Source of the DNA: Mercurialis annua
Taxonomy: Eukaryota; Streptophyta; Magnoliopsida; Malpighiales; Euphorbiaceae
Direction of reading: 5' to 3'
DNA: 64,000 bases
Assembly (NCBI RefSeq): GCF_937616625.2
Contig: NC_065571.1
Span: forward strand, 24,130,201-24,194,200
Shown here: positions 44,602 through 54,498 of the stretch, piece by piece
Layout of the letters: each line of letters starts with the position of its first letter
How positions within the stretch are numbered: the stretch's first letter is position 1
Translations under genes and position numbers: made by a program
The notes under the pieces: generated by a model
Databases searched by the model: none
What the model saw: only the letters and a program-made list of their open reading frames with translations
Told to the model about the DNA's origin: nothing

Positions 44602-46040
44602 TTCTCCCCCACTTAAAAACAATTCGTCCTCGAATTGAAAAAAGACTCGTATATGCTTATCAACTACTCGTATATTTAGCGAATCGGCTTTCCACGCTTC
44701 CACTGCGCTACTCTGATACTCTAATTCTTTTTTTCTTTTCATATTAATTTTCTTCCTTCGTCCTTATCCCATTAATTACTTTCAATTTCTTTCTGTTTCT
44801 TATCAAATCTTCTCCTCTTTTTCTATACGTTCATATCCATTTACCACATGCTTCTCTTATTCAAATTTCTTTTATTGCTTTCAACATTTACTATATTCTC
44901 ATAACGTTTTAGTCTTTCCATGTTTCCGAGTTTCAAACATAAAACTCGTACTTACCACATTCATACACGAATCTTATTCTCTTAACACAAGATTTCTAAA
45001 TCACGTATCACCTTATACTAACTTACTATCCATTTTGATGCTGACTTATCTTTCAATTATCACTTTCTTTCTTTACTTTATTTACTATTCTTAACTCCTT
45101 ATCTCATATAAACCTATCATTATCATCTGCTCATTGCAGTCTTGTCCAAATATCCAACTATATTATACAATTCAATCCTCACAATTTAGTTGTCGGGTAT
45201 TTCCATAACCTCACAACGATACATCCTCATTAGTTATGTACTATTCATTCAAATTTCTTCTTACACTCATCTTACAATGATGCTTCTTTTATCATTTGTT
45301 AAGAAAAAGTCTTATCAATCTCCGCTTCTTTATCTCTTATCATACTCGATATCCGCCAGTCTTTATTTCAAGTTATCGTAACCAATTCAATCATTAGGTA
45401 CCATCATAACCATATAATGATATGTCCTTATTGACAAATATTATTCCTGCTTAAGATTCCAATCATAAGTGTCAGACCATCTCGATTTACTCTTATTGCA
45501 ACTTAATATCCAATTATCGATAATCTACATTGCACGTGTACTAACCTTTTAACTTTCTACTTCCCCTTTATCCATTTAATATCCTCTTGTTCATACAAAC
45601 TTCATATTACTTTTTACTTAACATCCTCCACTTCATCAATAACGATTCTATTCCGTTATTTCAAAACTTCTCAACTCTATTACGCCAACTTTTACCTTCT
45701 CATGTAAGACTTCTTTACTCACGAAAATTTCTTACCGAGTTAATAATCTAACTAACGTTTCTATATAACACGCGAGACTAAATGAATATCTTCGGATTTA
45801 ACGTGTTAGCTATAGCATTCACCTTCTCCACTTAGATTTGTTGTGTAATCTTAATTATGAATTGATATGAGTAAATTTCTAGTGGGAGATTCAATTCATA
45901 AATCATGTGAAAAACTCACAAATTACATCATACAATTGATGTCTCAACTTTAAGTACATCACTTTTAACTCATGACTTTTCTTGTCAGAGAAAACACATC
46001 GGTAATCCAATCACTTATCTCTTTTACCAATTTCAACATA
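44602..46040 (-). mobile_element. Second, truncated internal piece of element A
   Basis: Polypurine tract (44602-44614) and about 1.4 kb matching 36563-37960, including AACAATTCGTCCTCGAATTG. It ends at TTACCAATTTCAACATA, after which the satellite starts without any spacer; the first copy continues here with CTCCTTAACC. A few small indels separate the copies (one near 45730-45800). Confidence 0.85.
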
Positions 46041-49000
46041 AATTGCTAAAAAGGTGAAACGCTTCGATTTGTATCGTAACGTTTGTAAACGTTTGGCTTA
46101 AATTGCTCAAAAAGTGAAACATTTGGATTTGTTTCGTAACGTTTTAAACGTTTGGCTTAAATCGCTAAAATCGGGAAACGTTTGGATTGGTTTCTTAACG
46201 TTTTAAACGTTTGGCTTAAATTGCTAAAATGGAGATTTTTTGTATTTGTTTAGTAACGTTTGTAAATGTTTGTCTTAAATCGCTAAAAAGGTGAAACATT
46301 TGGATTTGTTTCGTAACTTTGGTAAATGTTTGACATAAATCATTAAAAGGGTGAAACTCTTGGATTTGTTTCGTAACATTTGTAAACGTTTGGCTTAAAT
46401 TGCTCAAAAGGGGAAACATTTGGATTTGTTTCGTAACGTTTGTAAACGTTTGGCTTAAATCGCTAAAAACATGAAAAGCTTGGATTTGTTTCGTAACGTT
46501 TATAAACGTTTGGCTTAAATTTATAAAAAGGTGAAATGTTTGGATTTGTTTCATAACGTTTGTAAACGTTTGGCTTAAACCGCTAAAATGGGGAAACGTT
46601 TGGATTAGTTTTAAACGTTTGGCTTAAATCACTAAAAAGGTGATACGTTTGGATTTGTTTTGTAATGTTTGTAAACGTTTGGCTTAAATAGCAAAAAAGG
46701 TGAAATGTTTGGATTTGTTTTGAAACGTTTGTAAATGTTGGGCTTAAATCGCTAAAAAGGTAAGACGTTTGGTTTTGTTTCATAACCTTTGTAAACGTTT
46801 GGTTTAAATCGCTAAAAAGATGAAATGATTGGATTTGTTTTGTAACGTTGACTTAAATCGCTAAAAATGTGCAACGTTTGGATTAGTTTCTTAACATTTT
46901 AAACGTTTGGTTTAAATTGCTAAAAAGGTCAAACGTTTGGATTTGTTTCATAACTTTTTAAACGTTTGTTTTTAATCGGTAAAATGGGGAAGCGTTTGGA
47001 TTTGTTTCGTAACGTTTGTAAACGTTTGGCTTAACTCGCTAAAAAGGTGAAACGTTTGGATTTGTTTTGTTAGCTTTGTAAACGTTTGGCTTAAATCGCT
47101 AAAAAGGAGAAACATTTGGATTTGTTTCGTAACGTTTGGCCTATACTGCTAAAAAATTGAAACGTTTGGATTTTTTTCGTAACGTCCATAAACGTTTGCC
47201 TTAAATCGCTAAAATGGGGAAACGTTTGCATTTGTTTCGTAACGTTTGATCTGTAAACATTTTAGCGATTTAAGCCAATCGTTTACAAACGTTACGAAAC
47301 AATAAGAAACATTTCCCATTTTTAGCGATTTATGCCAAACATTTACAAACGTTACGAAGCAAAACCAAACGTTTACCCTTTTTAGTGATTTAAGCCAAAC
47401 ATATATAAACGTTACGAAAGAAAACCAAAAGTTTAAAATGTTACGAAACAAATTTACGAAAAAAATCCAAACTTTTCACATTTTTAGAGACTTAAGCCGA
47501 ACGTTTACAAACGTTAAAAGACAAATTCAAACATTTCACCTTTTTAGCGATTTAAGCCAAACGTTTACAAACATTAGGAAACAAAACCAAACTTTTAAAA
47601 CATTACGAAACAAATCCAAACGTTTTGTTTATTAGCAATTTAAGTCAAACGTTTACAAACGTTAAGAAACTAGTTATTTAAGCCAAACGTTTACAAACGT
47701 TACGAAACAAATCCAAACATTTCGAAACAAATCTAAACATTTAAAAGGTAACGAAAAAATCCAAACGTTTGGATCTGTTTTGTAACATTTGTAAACTTTT
47801 TTCTTCAATCACTAAAAAGGTGAAACGTTTGGATTTGTTTCGTATCGTTTGTAAACGTTTGGCTAAAATGCTGTAAAGGTGAAACGCTTGAATATGTTTC
47901 CTAAAGTTTGTAAACGTTTGGCTTAAATTGCTAAAAAGGTAAAACATTTGGATTTATTTCGTAACCTTTGTAAACGTTCGGATTAAATCCCTAAAAAGGT
48001 GAAACGTTTGAATTTATTTTGTAACGTTTGTAAACGTTTGTTTTAAATCGCTAAAAAGGTGAAACGTTAAGAATCAAAGCGTTTAAAACGTTAAGAAACC
48101 AATCCAAACGTTTCCCGATTTTAGCGATTTAAGCCAAACGTTTAAAACGTTACGAAACAAATCCAAATGTTTCACCTTTTTAGCGAGTTAAGCCAAACGT
48201 TTACAAATGTTACGATACAAATCGAAGCGTTTCACCTTTTTAGCAATTTAAGCCAAACATTTACAAATGTTACGAAACAAATCCAAATGTTTCCCCATTT
48301 TAGCGATTTAAGCCAAAACGTTTACAAACGTTACGAAACAAATCCAAATGTTTTCCCATTTTAGCGATTTAAGCCAAATGTTTAAAAATGTTACGAAACA
48401 AATCCAAATGTTTCCCCATTTTGGCGATTTAAGCCAAACGTTTACAAACGTTACGAAACAAATCCAAACGTTTCCTCTTTTTAGCAATTTAAGCCAAACG
48501 TTTACAAACGTTACGAAACAAATCCAAATATTTCCCCATTTTAGCAAACTAAGCCGAACGTTTACAAACGTTACGAAACAAAGCCAAACGTTTCACCTTC
48601 TAAGCGATTTAAGCCCAACGTTTACAAACGTTACGAAACAACTCCAAGCTTTTCACATTTTTAGCGATTTAAGCGGAACTTTTACAAAGGATACGAAACA
48701 AATCCAAACGTTTCCCCATTTTAGCGATTTAAGCCAAACGTTTACAAACGTTAGATAACAAAACCAAATGTTTAAAATGTTACGAAACAAATCCAAACGT
48801 TTCCCATTTTTAGCGATTTATGCCAAATGTTTACAAATATTACGAAACAAAAACAAATGTTTCAAATTTTTAGCGACTTAAGGCAAACGTTACGAAACAA
48901 ATCCAAACGTTTTACCATTTTAGCGATTTAAGCCAAGCGTTTACAAACGTTACGAAACAAATACAAAACGTTTCCCCTTTTTAGCTATTTATGCCAAACG

Positions 49001-50740
49001 TTTACAAATGTTATGTAACAAATCCAAACGTTTCCCCATTTTAGCGATTTAAGCCAAATGTTTACAAACGTTACGAAACAAATCCAAACGTTTCCCCTTT
49101 TTAACGATTTAAGCCAAACGTTTACAAACGTTACGAAATAAATCCTAACGTTTTACCTTTTTAGCGATTTATGCCAAACGTTTACAAACATTACGAAAGA
49201 AATCAAACGTTTGACCTTTTTAGCGATTTAACACAAACGTTTACAAAGTTTACGAAACAAATCCAAACGTGTCACCGTTTTAACGATTTAAGCCAAACAT
49301 TTACAAACTTTACGAAACAAATCCAAACGTTTCACCTTTTTAGCGATTTAAGCCAAACGTTTACAAACGTTACAAAATAAATCCAAATGTTTCACCTTTT
49401 TAGGGATTTAATCGAACATTTACAAAGGTTACGAAACAAATCCAAATGTTTTACCTTTTTAGCAATATAAGCCAAACATTTACAAACTTTAGGAAACATA
49501 TTCAAGTGTTTCACCTTTATAGCAATTTAGCCAAACGTTTACAAACGATACAAAACAAATCCAAACGTTTCCCCTTCTTAGTGATTGAAGCAAAACGTTT
49601 ACAAACGTGACAAAACAAATCCAAACGTTTGGATTTTTTTCGTTACTTTTTAAACGTTTAGATTTTTTTCGAAATGTTTGGATTTTTTTCGTAACGTTTG
49701 TAAACGTTTGGCTTAAATTACTAGTTTCATAACGTTTGTAAACGTTTGACTTAAATTGCTAAAAAAACAAACATTTGGATTTGTTTCGTAATGTTTTAAA
49801 AGTTTGGTTTTATTTCCTAACGTTTGTAAACGTTTGGCTTAAATCGCTTAAAAGGTGAAATGTTTAGATTTGTCTTTTAACGTTTGTAAACGTTCAGCTT
49901 AAGTCTCTAAAAATGTGAAACGTTTGGATTTTTTTCCATAAATTTGTTTCGTAACATTTTAAACTTTTGGTTTTGTTTCGTAACGTTTATATATGTTTGG
50001 CTTAAATCACTAAAATGGGGAAACGTTTGGTTTTGCTTTGTAACGTTTGTAAACGTTTGGCATAAATCGCTTGAAATGTGAAACGTTTGTTTTTGTTCCG
50101 TAATGTTTGTAGACGATTGGCTTAAATCGCTAAAACGTTTACAGATCAAACATTACGAAACAAATGCAAACGTTTTCCCATTTTAGCGATTTAAGCCAAA
50201 CGTTTACAAACGTTACGAAAAAAATCCAAACGTTTCAACTTTTTAGCAATATAAGCCAAACGTTACGAAACAAATCCAAATGTTTCTCCTTTTTAGCGAT
50301 TTAAGCCAAACGTTTATAAAGGTTACTAAACAAATCCAAACGTTTCACCTTTTTAGCGATTTAAGCCAAACGTTTACAAACGTTACGAAACAAATCCAAA
50401 CGTTTCCCCATTTTACCGATTAAAACTAAACGTTTAAAAAGTTACGAAACAAATCCAAACGTTTGACCTTTTTAGAAAGTTAAACCAAACGTTTAAATTG
50501 TTACGAAACTAATCCAAACGTTTCACATTTTTAGCGATTTAAGTCAAACGTTACAAAACAAATCCAATCGTTTCACCTTTTTAGCGATTTAAGCCAAACG
50601 TTTACAAAGGTTATGAAACAAAACCAAACGTTTTACCTTTTTAGCGATTTAAGCCAAACATTTACAAACGTTACGAAACAAATCCAAACGTTTCACTTTT
50701 TTAGCGATTTAAGCCAAACGTTTACAAACATTACAAAACA
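46041..50740. repeat. 60-bp satellite array with alternating inverted blocks
   Basis: About 78 monomers of 60 bp, consensus features CGTTTACAAACGTTACGAAA, then CAAATCCAAACGTTTC, ACCTTTTTAGCGATTTAAG and CCAAA. Orientation alternates in six blocks: 46041-47250 reversed, 47265-47765 direct, 47770-48065 reversed, 48070-49625 direct, 49630-50140 reversed, 50145-50740 direct. Monomer variants show that about 46640-48065 is the inverted copy of about 49320-50735. Also, 46041-46210 is the inverted copy of 48075-48245. The array abuts truncated element A on the left and a Tat-like arm on the right. Confidence 0.95.
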
Positions 50741-50747
50741 CCAGAAA

Positions 50748-52350
50748 CAGCCCTTGGCCGAACCCTATAGACAAGGCACATACACACACCAGTCAATCCA
50801 GACAGCTGAAATCGATTCAGTTTTTCAAGAACGCCCTGCAGCGCACTGATCCAAGCTGGATTCTACATCTGGATCACCGGAAAACGAGCCACAAACACAA
50901 AATGGTACCCTTGAAGACCCAATATCAATTTTGTATATTTTCATGCATATGTCATTATATTGCTGTTTTATATTGATTTGTTGCATGTTTCGTCGTTCTG
51001 AGCTGTTTTGCCTATAAACTGCCTCAGAACCGCCTCAGGACCTCTATTTATATTCAATATTACTGCTGCCCTAAGCTTTTTGATGTGTTTGTGAGTTTGA
51101 TTTCATAATTCCCTGACTGAATACGAACCCGGAGCATCAAAAACGGACAAAAACAAACCTGAAACGACCAAGAAATGGAGAAAACAAGTAACTGTCTCGG
51201 TGAAAGAGCTTATGACGGTGCAAGAACACTGTGGCGCGGTGCCAAAGTACTCTGGCACGGCGATAGACTGCTGTGGCGCGGCGCCAAAACTTGTTCTTCT
51301 CCCAGAAACATTCAAGAACCCTCCTAGATCTTCCAGACGACGATTCGACACTATTTTCCTATTTCCTAACTCGTCTGAGCTCGGAATTGGGCCCAATATG
51401 AAGCGCAGTCCACTGTATTTTATTTACAATTTATATGTAGTAGTTAATGGGCCAGACCCAATTGTAATATAGGCCCTGAAGCCCAAATATTGTAAATTGC
51501 AAACGAACCGGGCTTAAAGCCCAATAGACCGCGAAACCAACCACCTCTAGAAGCCATACCGGGCTGGTTTGAACTCCAAATCAACCCCAGTTAAAACCAT
51601 CAGAATCGTATCAACGAGATGGACAACTCTCGTGTTCGGGCCGAGAACCACTTCGGACTGGAACCACCTGTAAACGGGCCGTGAGTGTAGTCCACTCACA
51701 AAGTCAACGAGGTTAAAAGTATTTCTAACCTTGTATGTGTGTCCAACTGCAAATGCGTATGCCTACAATGTTTAGTGCTTTCAACTGGCCCAATCCAGTA
51801 CATTATTATCAAGCTAAATGACTAACCACTCAAAACAATCAAATTCAGTCCAGCAAATCACTTAGACGATTTAGGTTAATCACACAAAAAAGTAACTAGA
51901 ATGTGTATAGACTTCAAAGATGGCTAATAAAATCAACCAGACTTAGACATCCTAATAGGCTTTGTGCATATAAATCAATCAGACCAGCCAATATCTGATT
52001 ATTTGTTAGAAACCGTCAGGATTAGATGAATGAATAGGCCTAACTACTATTTTCCAGTCCAGATCGAGTCATATGCGCGTCCAACATGTTTAAACTCTTT
52101 CAGATTTGCCCGTTATAGCTTTGATATCATGTGAACTCCACATGATTGTCGGGATATGTCCACAAACCCGGTCTTTGGCTCGGCGTACAGTAATCTCGCC
52201 AGAGTCGAGTGAGATTACCCAGTCAATATAAACGGCGGTCCTAGCATGGCTAGGTGGCGACTCCATATTTTATTAGACCCTAACCAGAACACTAGTCGAC
52301 CATAAACCTAGGCGAGCGAGCCGACCCCTCCGAAACCTGCTCCGCGCACA
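50748..52350 (+). mobile_element. Left inverted arm (Tat/Ogre-like LTR), 1603 bp
   Basis: Starts CAGCCCTTGGCC and ends CCGCGCACA. Inverted and aligned over nearly its whole length with 62049-63488 (for example CTTGGATCAGTGCGCTGCAG against CTGCAGCGCACTGATCCAAG). It has no ORF of note and carries a TGGCGC-type cassette (51222-51290). The end region (GGCGAGCGAGCCGACCCCTC) and the following degenerate primer-binding-like sequence resemble the LTR-PBS junction of Tat/Ogre Gypsy elements. That would make both arms 5' LTRs facing inward; a giant TIR is the alternative. Confidence 0.7.
51222..51290. repeat. TGGCGCGGTGCC cassette in the left arm
   Basis: Three units: TGTGGCGCGGTGCCAAAG, TCTGGCACGGCGATAGAC and TGTGGCGCGGCGCCAAAA. 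The right arm holds a differently arranged version (GTGGCGCGGCAGTCTGGCGC near 63174). The PMD copies hold the same motif near 27290-27400 and 54790. Confidence 0.8.
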
Positions 52351-52489
52351 CTCGTCACCAAGACAATTTTCTCTGGAAATCATCATTGGATGCCTCAATA
52401 TCTTACCACTTTTTACCAGTCCGGAAAATAGGTGTCAGCGTTCGACAACGATAAGGATACTGCCCACCGTTGATGTACCAACTCGTGGG

Positions 52490-53010
52490 TTGTTTGGCAA
52501 TGCCCAAGCCCGAGCATTACCCGTTGTGGTGAGTGGTGCTGTCTCCACACGCCTTTGTTCTAGTCTATCCTCCCACATTTCGAGAATAGCTTCTAGTGGT
52601 AGCGCCCTACCATGAACGCTACCTGTTGCGGTGCATAATACTGACGGTGTGCCCCCTTTAATTCTTGTTTATCCTCCTACAGTCCGAGAATAGTTTCTGA
52701 TGGTAGCGCCCTATCCTGAGCGGTACCTGTCGCGGTGCACAATACTGATGCTAGGCCCCCTCGTTTCTGGTCTATCCTCCCACAGTCCGAGAATAGCTTC
52801 ATGTGGTAGAGCCCTATCAAGAGCGCTACCCATCACGGTGCACAATACTGATGATGTACCCCCTGATTTCTTGTCTATTCTCCCACAGCCCGGCAATCGT
52901 TTCTGGTGGTAGTGCCCTATCTTGAGCGCTACCTGTCGCGGTGCAGAATACTGATGCTTTTCCCTCTGATTTAATGTCTATTCTCCCACAACCCGAGAAT
53001 AGTTTATGGA
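52490..53010 (+). repeat. Minisatellite, period about 103 bp
   Basis: Five imperfect copies, each with GCGCTACCTGTCGCGGTGCA, CAATACTGATG, TCTATCCTCCCACAGTCCGA and GAATAG. Clear starts near 52602, 52706, 52809 and 52912, with a partial copy before. No coding function. Confidence 0.85.
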
Positions 53011-53079
53011 TGCCATGTGGAAGAGGGCCATAGACTATCAGTCTTCCTGAGAGTGATCTAGTGGCTTGGACCTCTGGTA

Positions 53080-53245
53080 ATTATTTTTTCTTGTACTTCT
53101 CGGAGTTGCAGAAGGGACAACACCCCCTTGGCCGGCCCAAGGGTTGCCCGGTTGCATAGGCGTTTAGAATTATCCTGTCTGGTACTTCTTTGGGTTGCTG
53201 AAGGGACAACACCCCATCGGTCGTCCCAAGGGCCATCCACTTGCG
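53080..53245 (+). repeat. Two-copy repeat, about 91 bp
   Basis: GCAGAAGGGACAACACCCCC and GCTGAAGGGACAACACCCCA, with similar flanks (GGTACTTCT, CCCAAGGG). A two-unit duplication. Confidence 0.8.
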
Positions 53246-53379
53246 TAGATGCTTGGATTCCATTATTATTCCATAATTCAGGAAAATGTCTGAAGTTTAT
53301 TTGAACTGAAGCAGACATGATCAAATGACGTCCACGCATTAAATCCTCCTCTGGTCGAAGTTTTGTTGATGTTTTTCAA

Positions 53380-53650
53380 TCAAGCTTTGACATCTTCCTG
53401 TTGTTCTTTGGCGTTCTTCTTACCATTTTGCTGATTTTCTGCTATTAGGCTTTGACGCCTTCCCGTCGTTCTTTGGTGTTCGTCTTACCATTTTGCCAAT
53501 TATTTTCTATCAGGCTTCGGCATGCTTCTAGAGCTTATTCTGGCTGACTCCGATCATTTTTTCCTCTGGGGATTCTCGGTGTTCTTCCTACCATGCTTCT
53601 GGAGCTTATTCTGATATTGCGGCTCTTGCCTCTCTTTCTGGTTCCTCTAG
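53380..53650 (+). repeat. Diverged tandem repeat, about 60-70 bp
   Basis: Repeats of GCTTTGACGCCTTCCCGTCG, TTCTTTGGTGTTC, TTACCATTTTGC, then two copies of CTTCTGGAGCTTATTCTG-like sequence. Degenerate. Confidence 0.6.
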
Positions 53651-54190
53651 GGATTTTTATTCTTGTCTTCTTCTGATTCTATGACTCTTGCCTTTATTTC
53701 TGGTTCCTTTAAGAAGTTTGACTCTAGTCTGCATTCCGGTTTTTTGGCTCTTGCATCTATTTCTAGTTCCTCTAGGGATTTTTACTCCTTTCTTCTTCTG
53801 ATTATGTGGCTCTTGCCTTTATTTCTGGTTCCTCTCGGGAGTTTGACTCTGGTCTGCCTTTTATATTCTGGTTATGATGCTGCGGCTCTTGCCCTAGTGT
53901 TTATTCTGGTTATGTGGCTCTTGCCCCAGGTCTGTATTATGTATTCTGGTTCTGCGGCTCTTGCCCCTAGTCTTTATTCTGATTCTGCGATTCTTGCCCT
54001 TGGTCTGTATTCTGGTTCTAGTTCTTGGGCTCTTGCCCCTTGTCTGTTTTCTGATTTTGCTCTATGTTCTAGTTCTACAGCTCTTGCCCCTGGTCTGTAT
54101 TTTGGTTTTGTGGCTCTTGCCCCTGGTTTGTGTTCTGATTTAGCTCTGTATTCTTGTTCTGCGGCTCTTTCCCCTTGTCTGTGTCCTGGA
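53650..54190 (+). repeat. Minisatellite, about 33 bp unit
   Basis: About 15 diverged copies of TTCTGGTTCTGCGGCTCTTG followed by CCCCTGGTCTGTAT. Because the unit is near a multiple of three it keeps a 192-codon frame open, rich in Leu, Ala, Gly and Ser. That is a repeat by-product, not a membrane protein. Confidence 0.88.
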
Positions 54191-54498
54191 CATGTGCGCG
54201 GCCTCGACATCTCTCGTTCTCTTGTGAGCTTGTCCTTTTGAGGTTCTTTTGTTTTCTAGCTAGTTTGTTATTTTCAAGATCTTTCATCCCTTAGCTTTTC
54301 GTCTTCTGGCATGTTTGTCATTTTCACGATCTTTCGTCTTCTAGCGTGTTTGTCACTTTCAAGATCTTTCGTCTTTTAGTTAGCTTGCTCTTTATAACCC
54401 TTGGTGGGAGTGTGATTATTGTTCACTTTCACTTTGTCTTTCACTTTCTAGCTTTTGCAATTCGCTTTCAGCTTGCGATTGTGTTTTCTGGGTAACAT
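54191..54498 (+). other. Short degenerate repeats before PMD copy E2
   Basis: Three copies of TTTCGTCTTCTAGCGTGTTTGTC-like units joined by ACTTTCAAGATC. It then becomes a T-rich segment with TATA-poor sequence up to the ATG at 54499. No gene seen. Confidence 0.5.

Larger units (their letters stand above)
34203..46040 (-). mobile_element. Large-LTR element A, tandem arrangement LTR-int-LTR-int
   Basis: Minus-strand Tekay/Del-like large-LTR element. LTR1 is 34203-36562, the internal region 36563-40436, LTR2 40437-44601 and a second internal piece 44602-46040. Both LTRs are followed on the right by the same polypurine tract and pol-end sequence, so LTR2 is at once the 5' LTR of one copy and the 3' LTR of another. 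This is the product expected from unequal recombination between LTRs. The second internal piece matches 36563-37960 and stops at CAACATA, where the satellite begins. I recognise no pol domain, so it is probably non-autonomous. Confidence 0.82.

Noticed and set aside
46041..50740. CRISPR-like or coding interpretation of the 60-bp repeats (frames reading KQIQTFHLFSDLSQTFTNVT-like 20-residue repeats)
   Set aside because: There are no unique spacers between identical repeats; whole 60-bp units diverge. The open frames follow from a period divisible by three, occur on both strands in inverted blocks, and lack start context.
53663..54241. A 192-codon hydrophobic frame that could be mistaken for a membrane protein
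   Set aside because: It is the translation of the 33-bp minisatellite; the residues repeat with the DNA unit.
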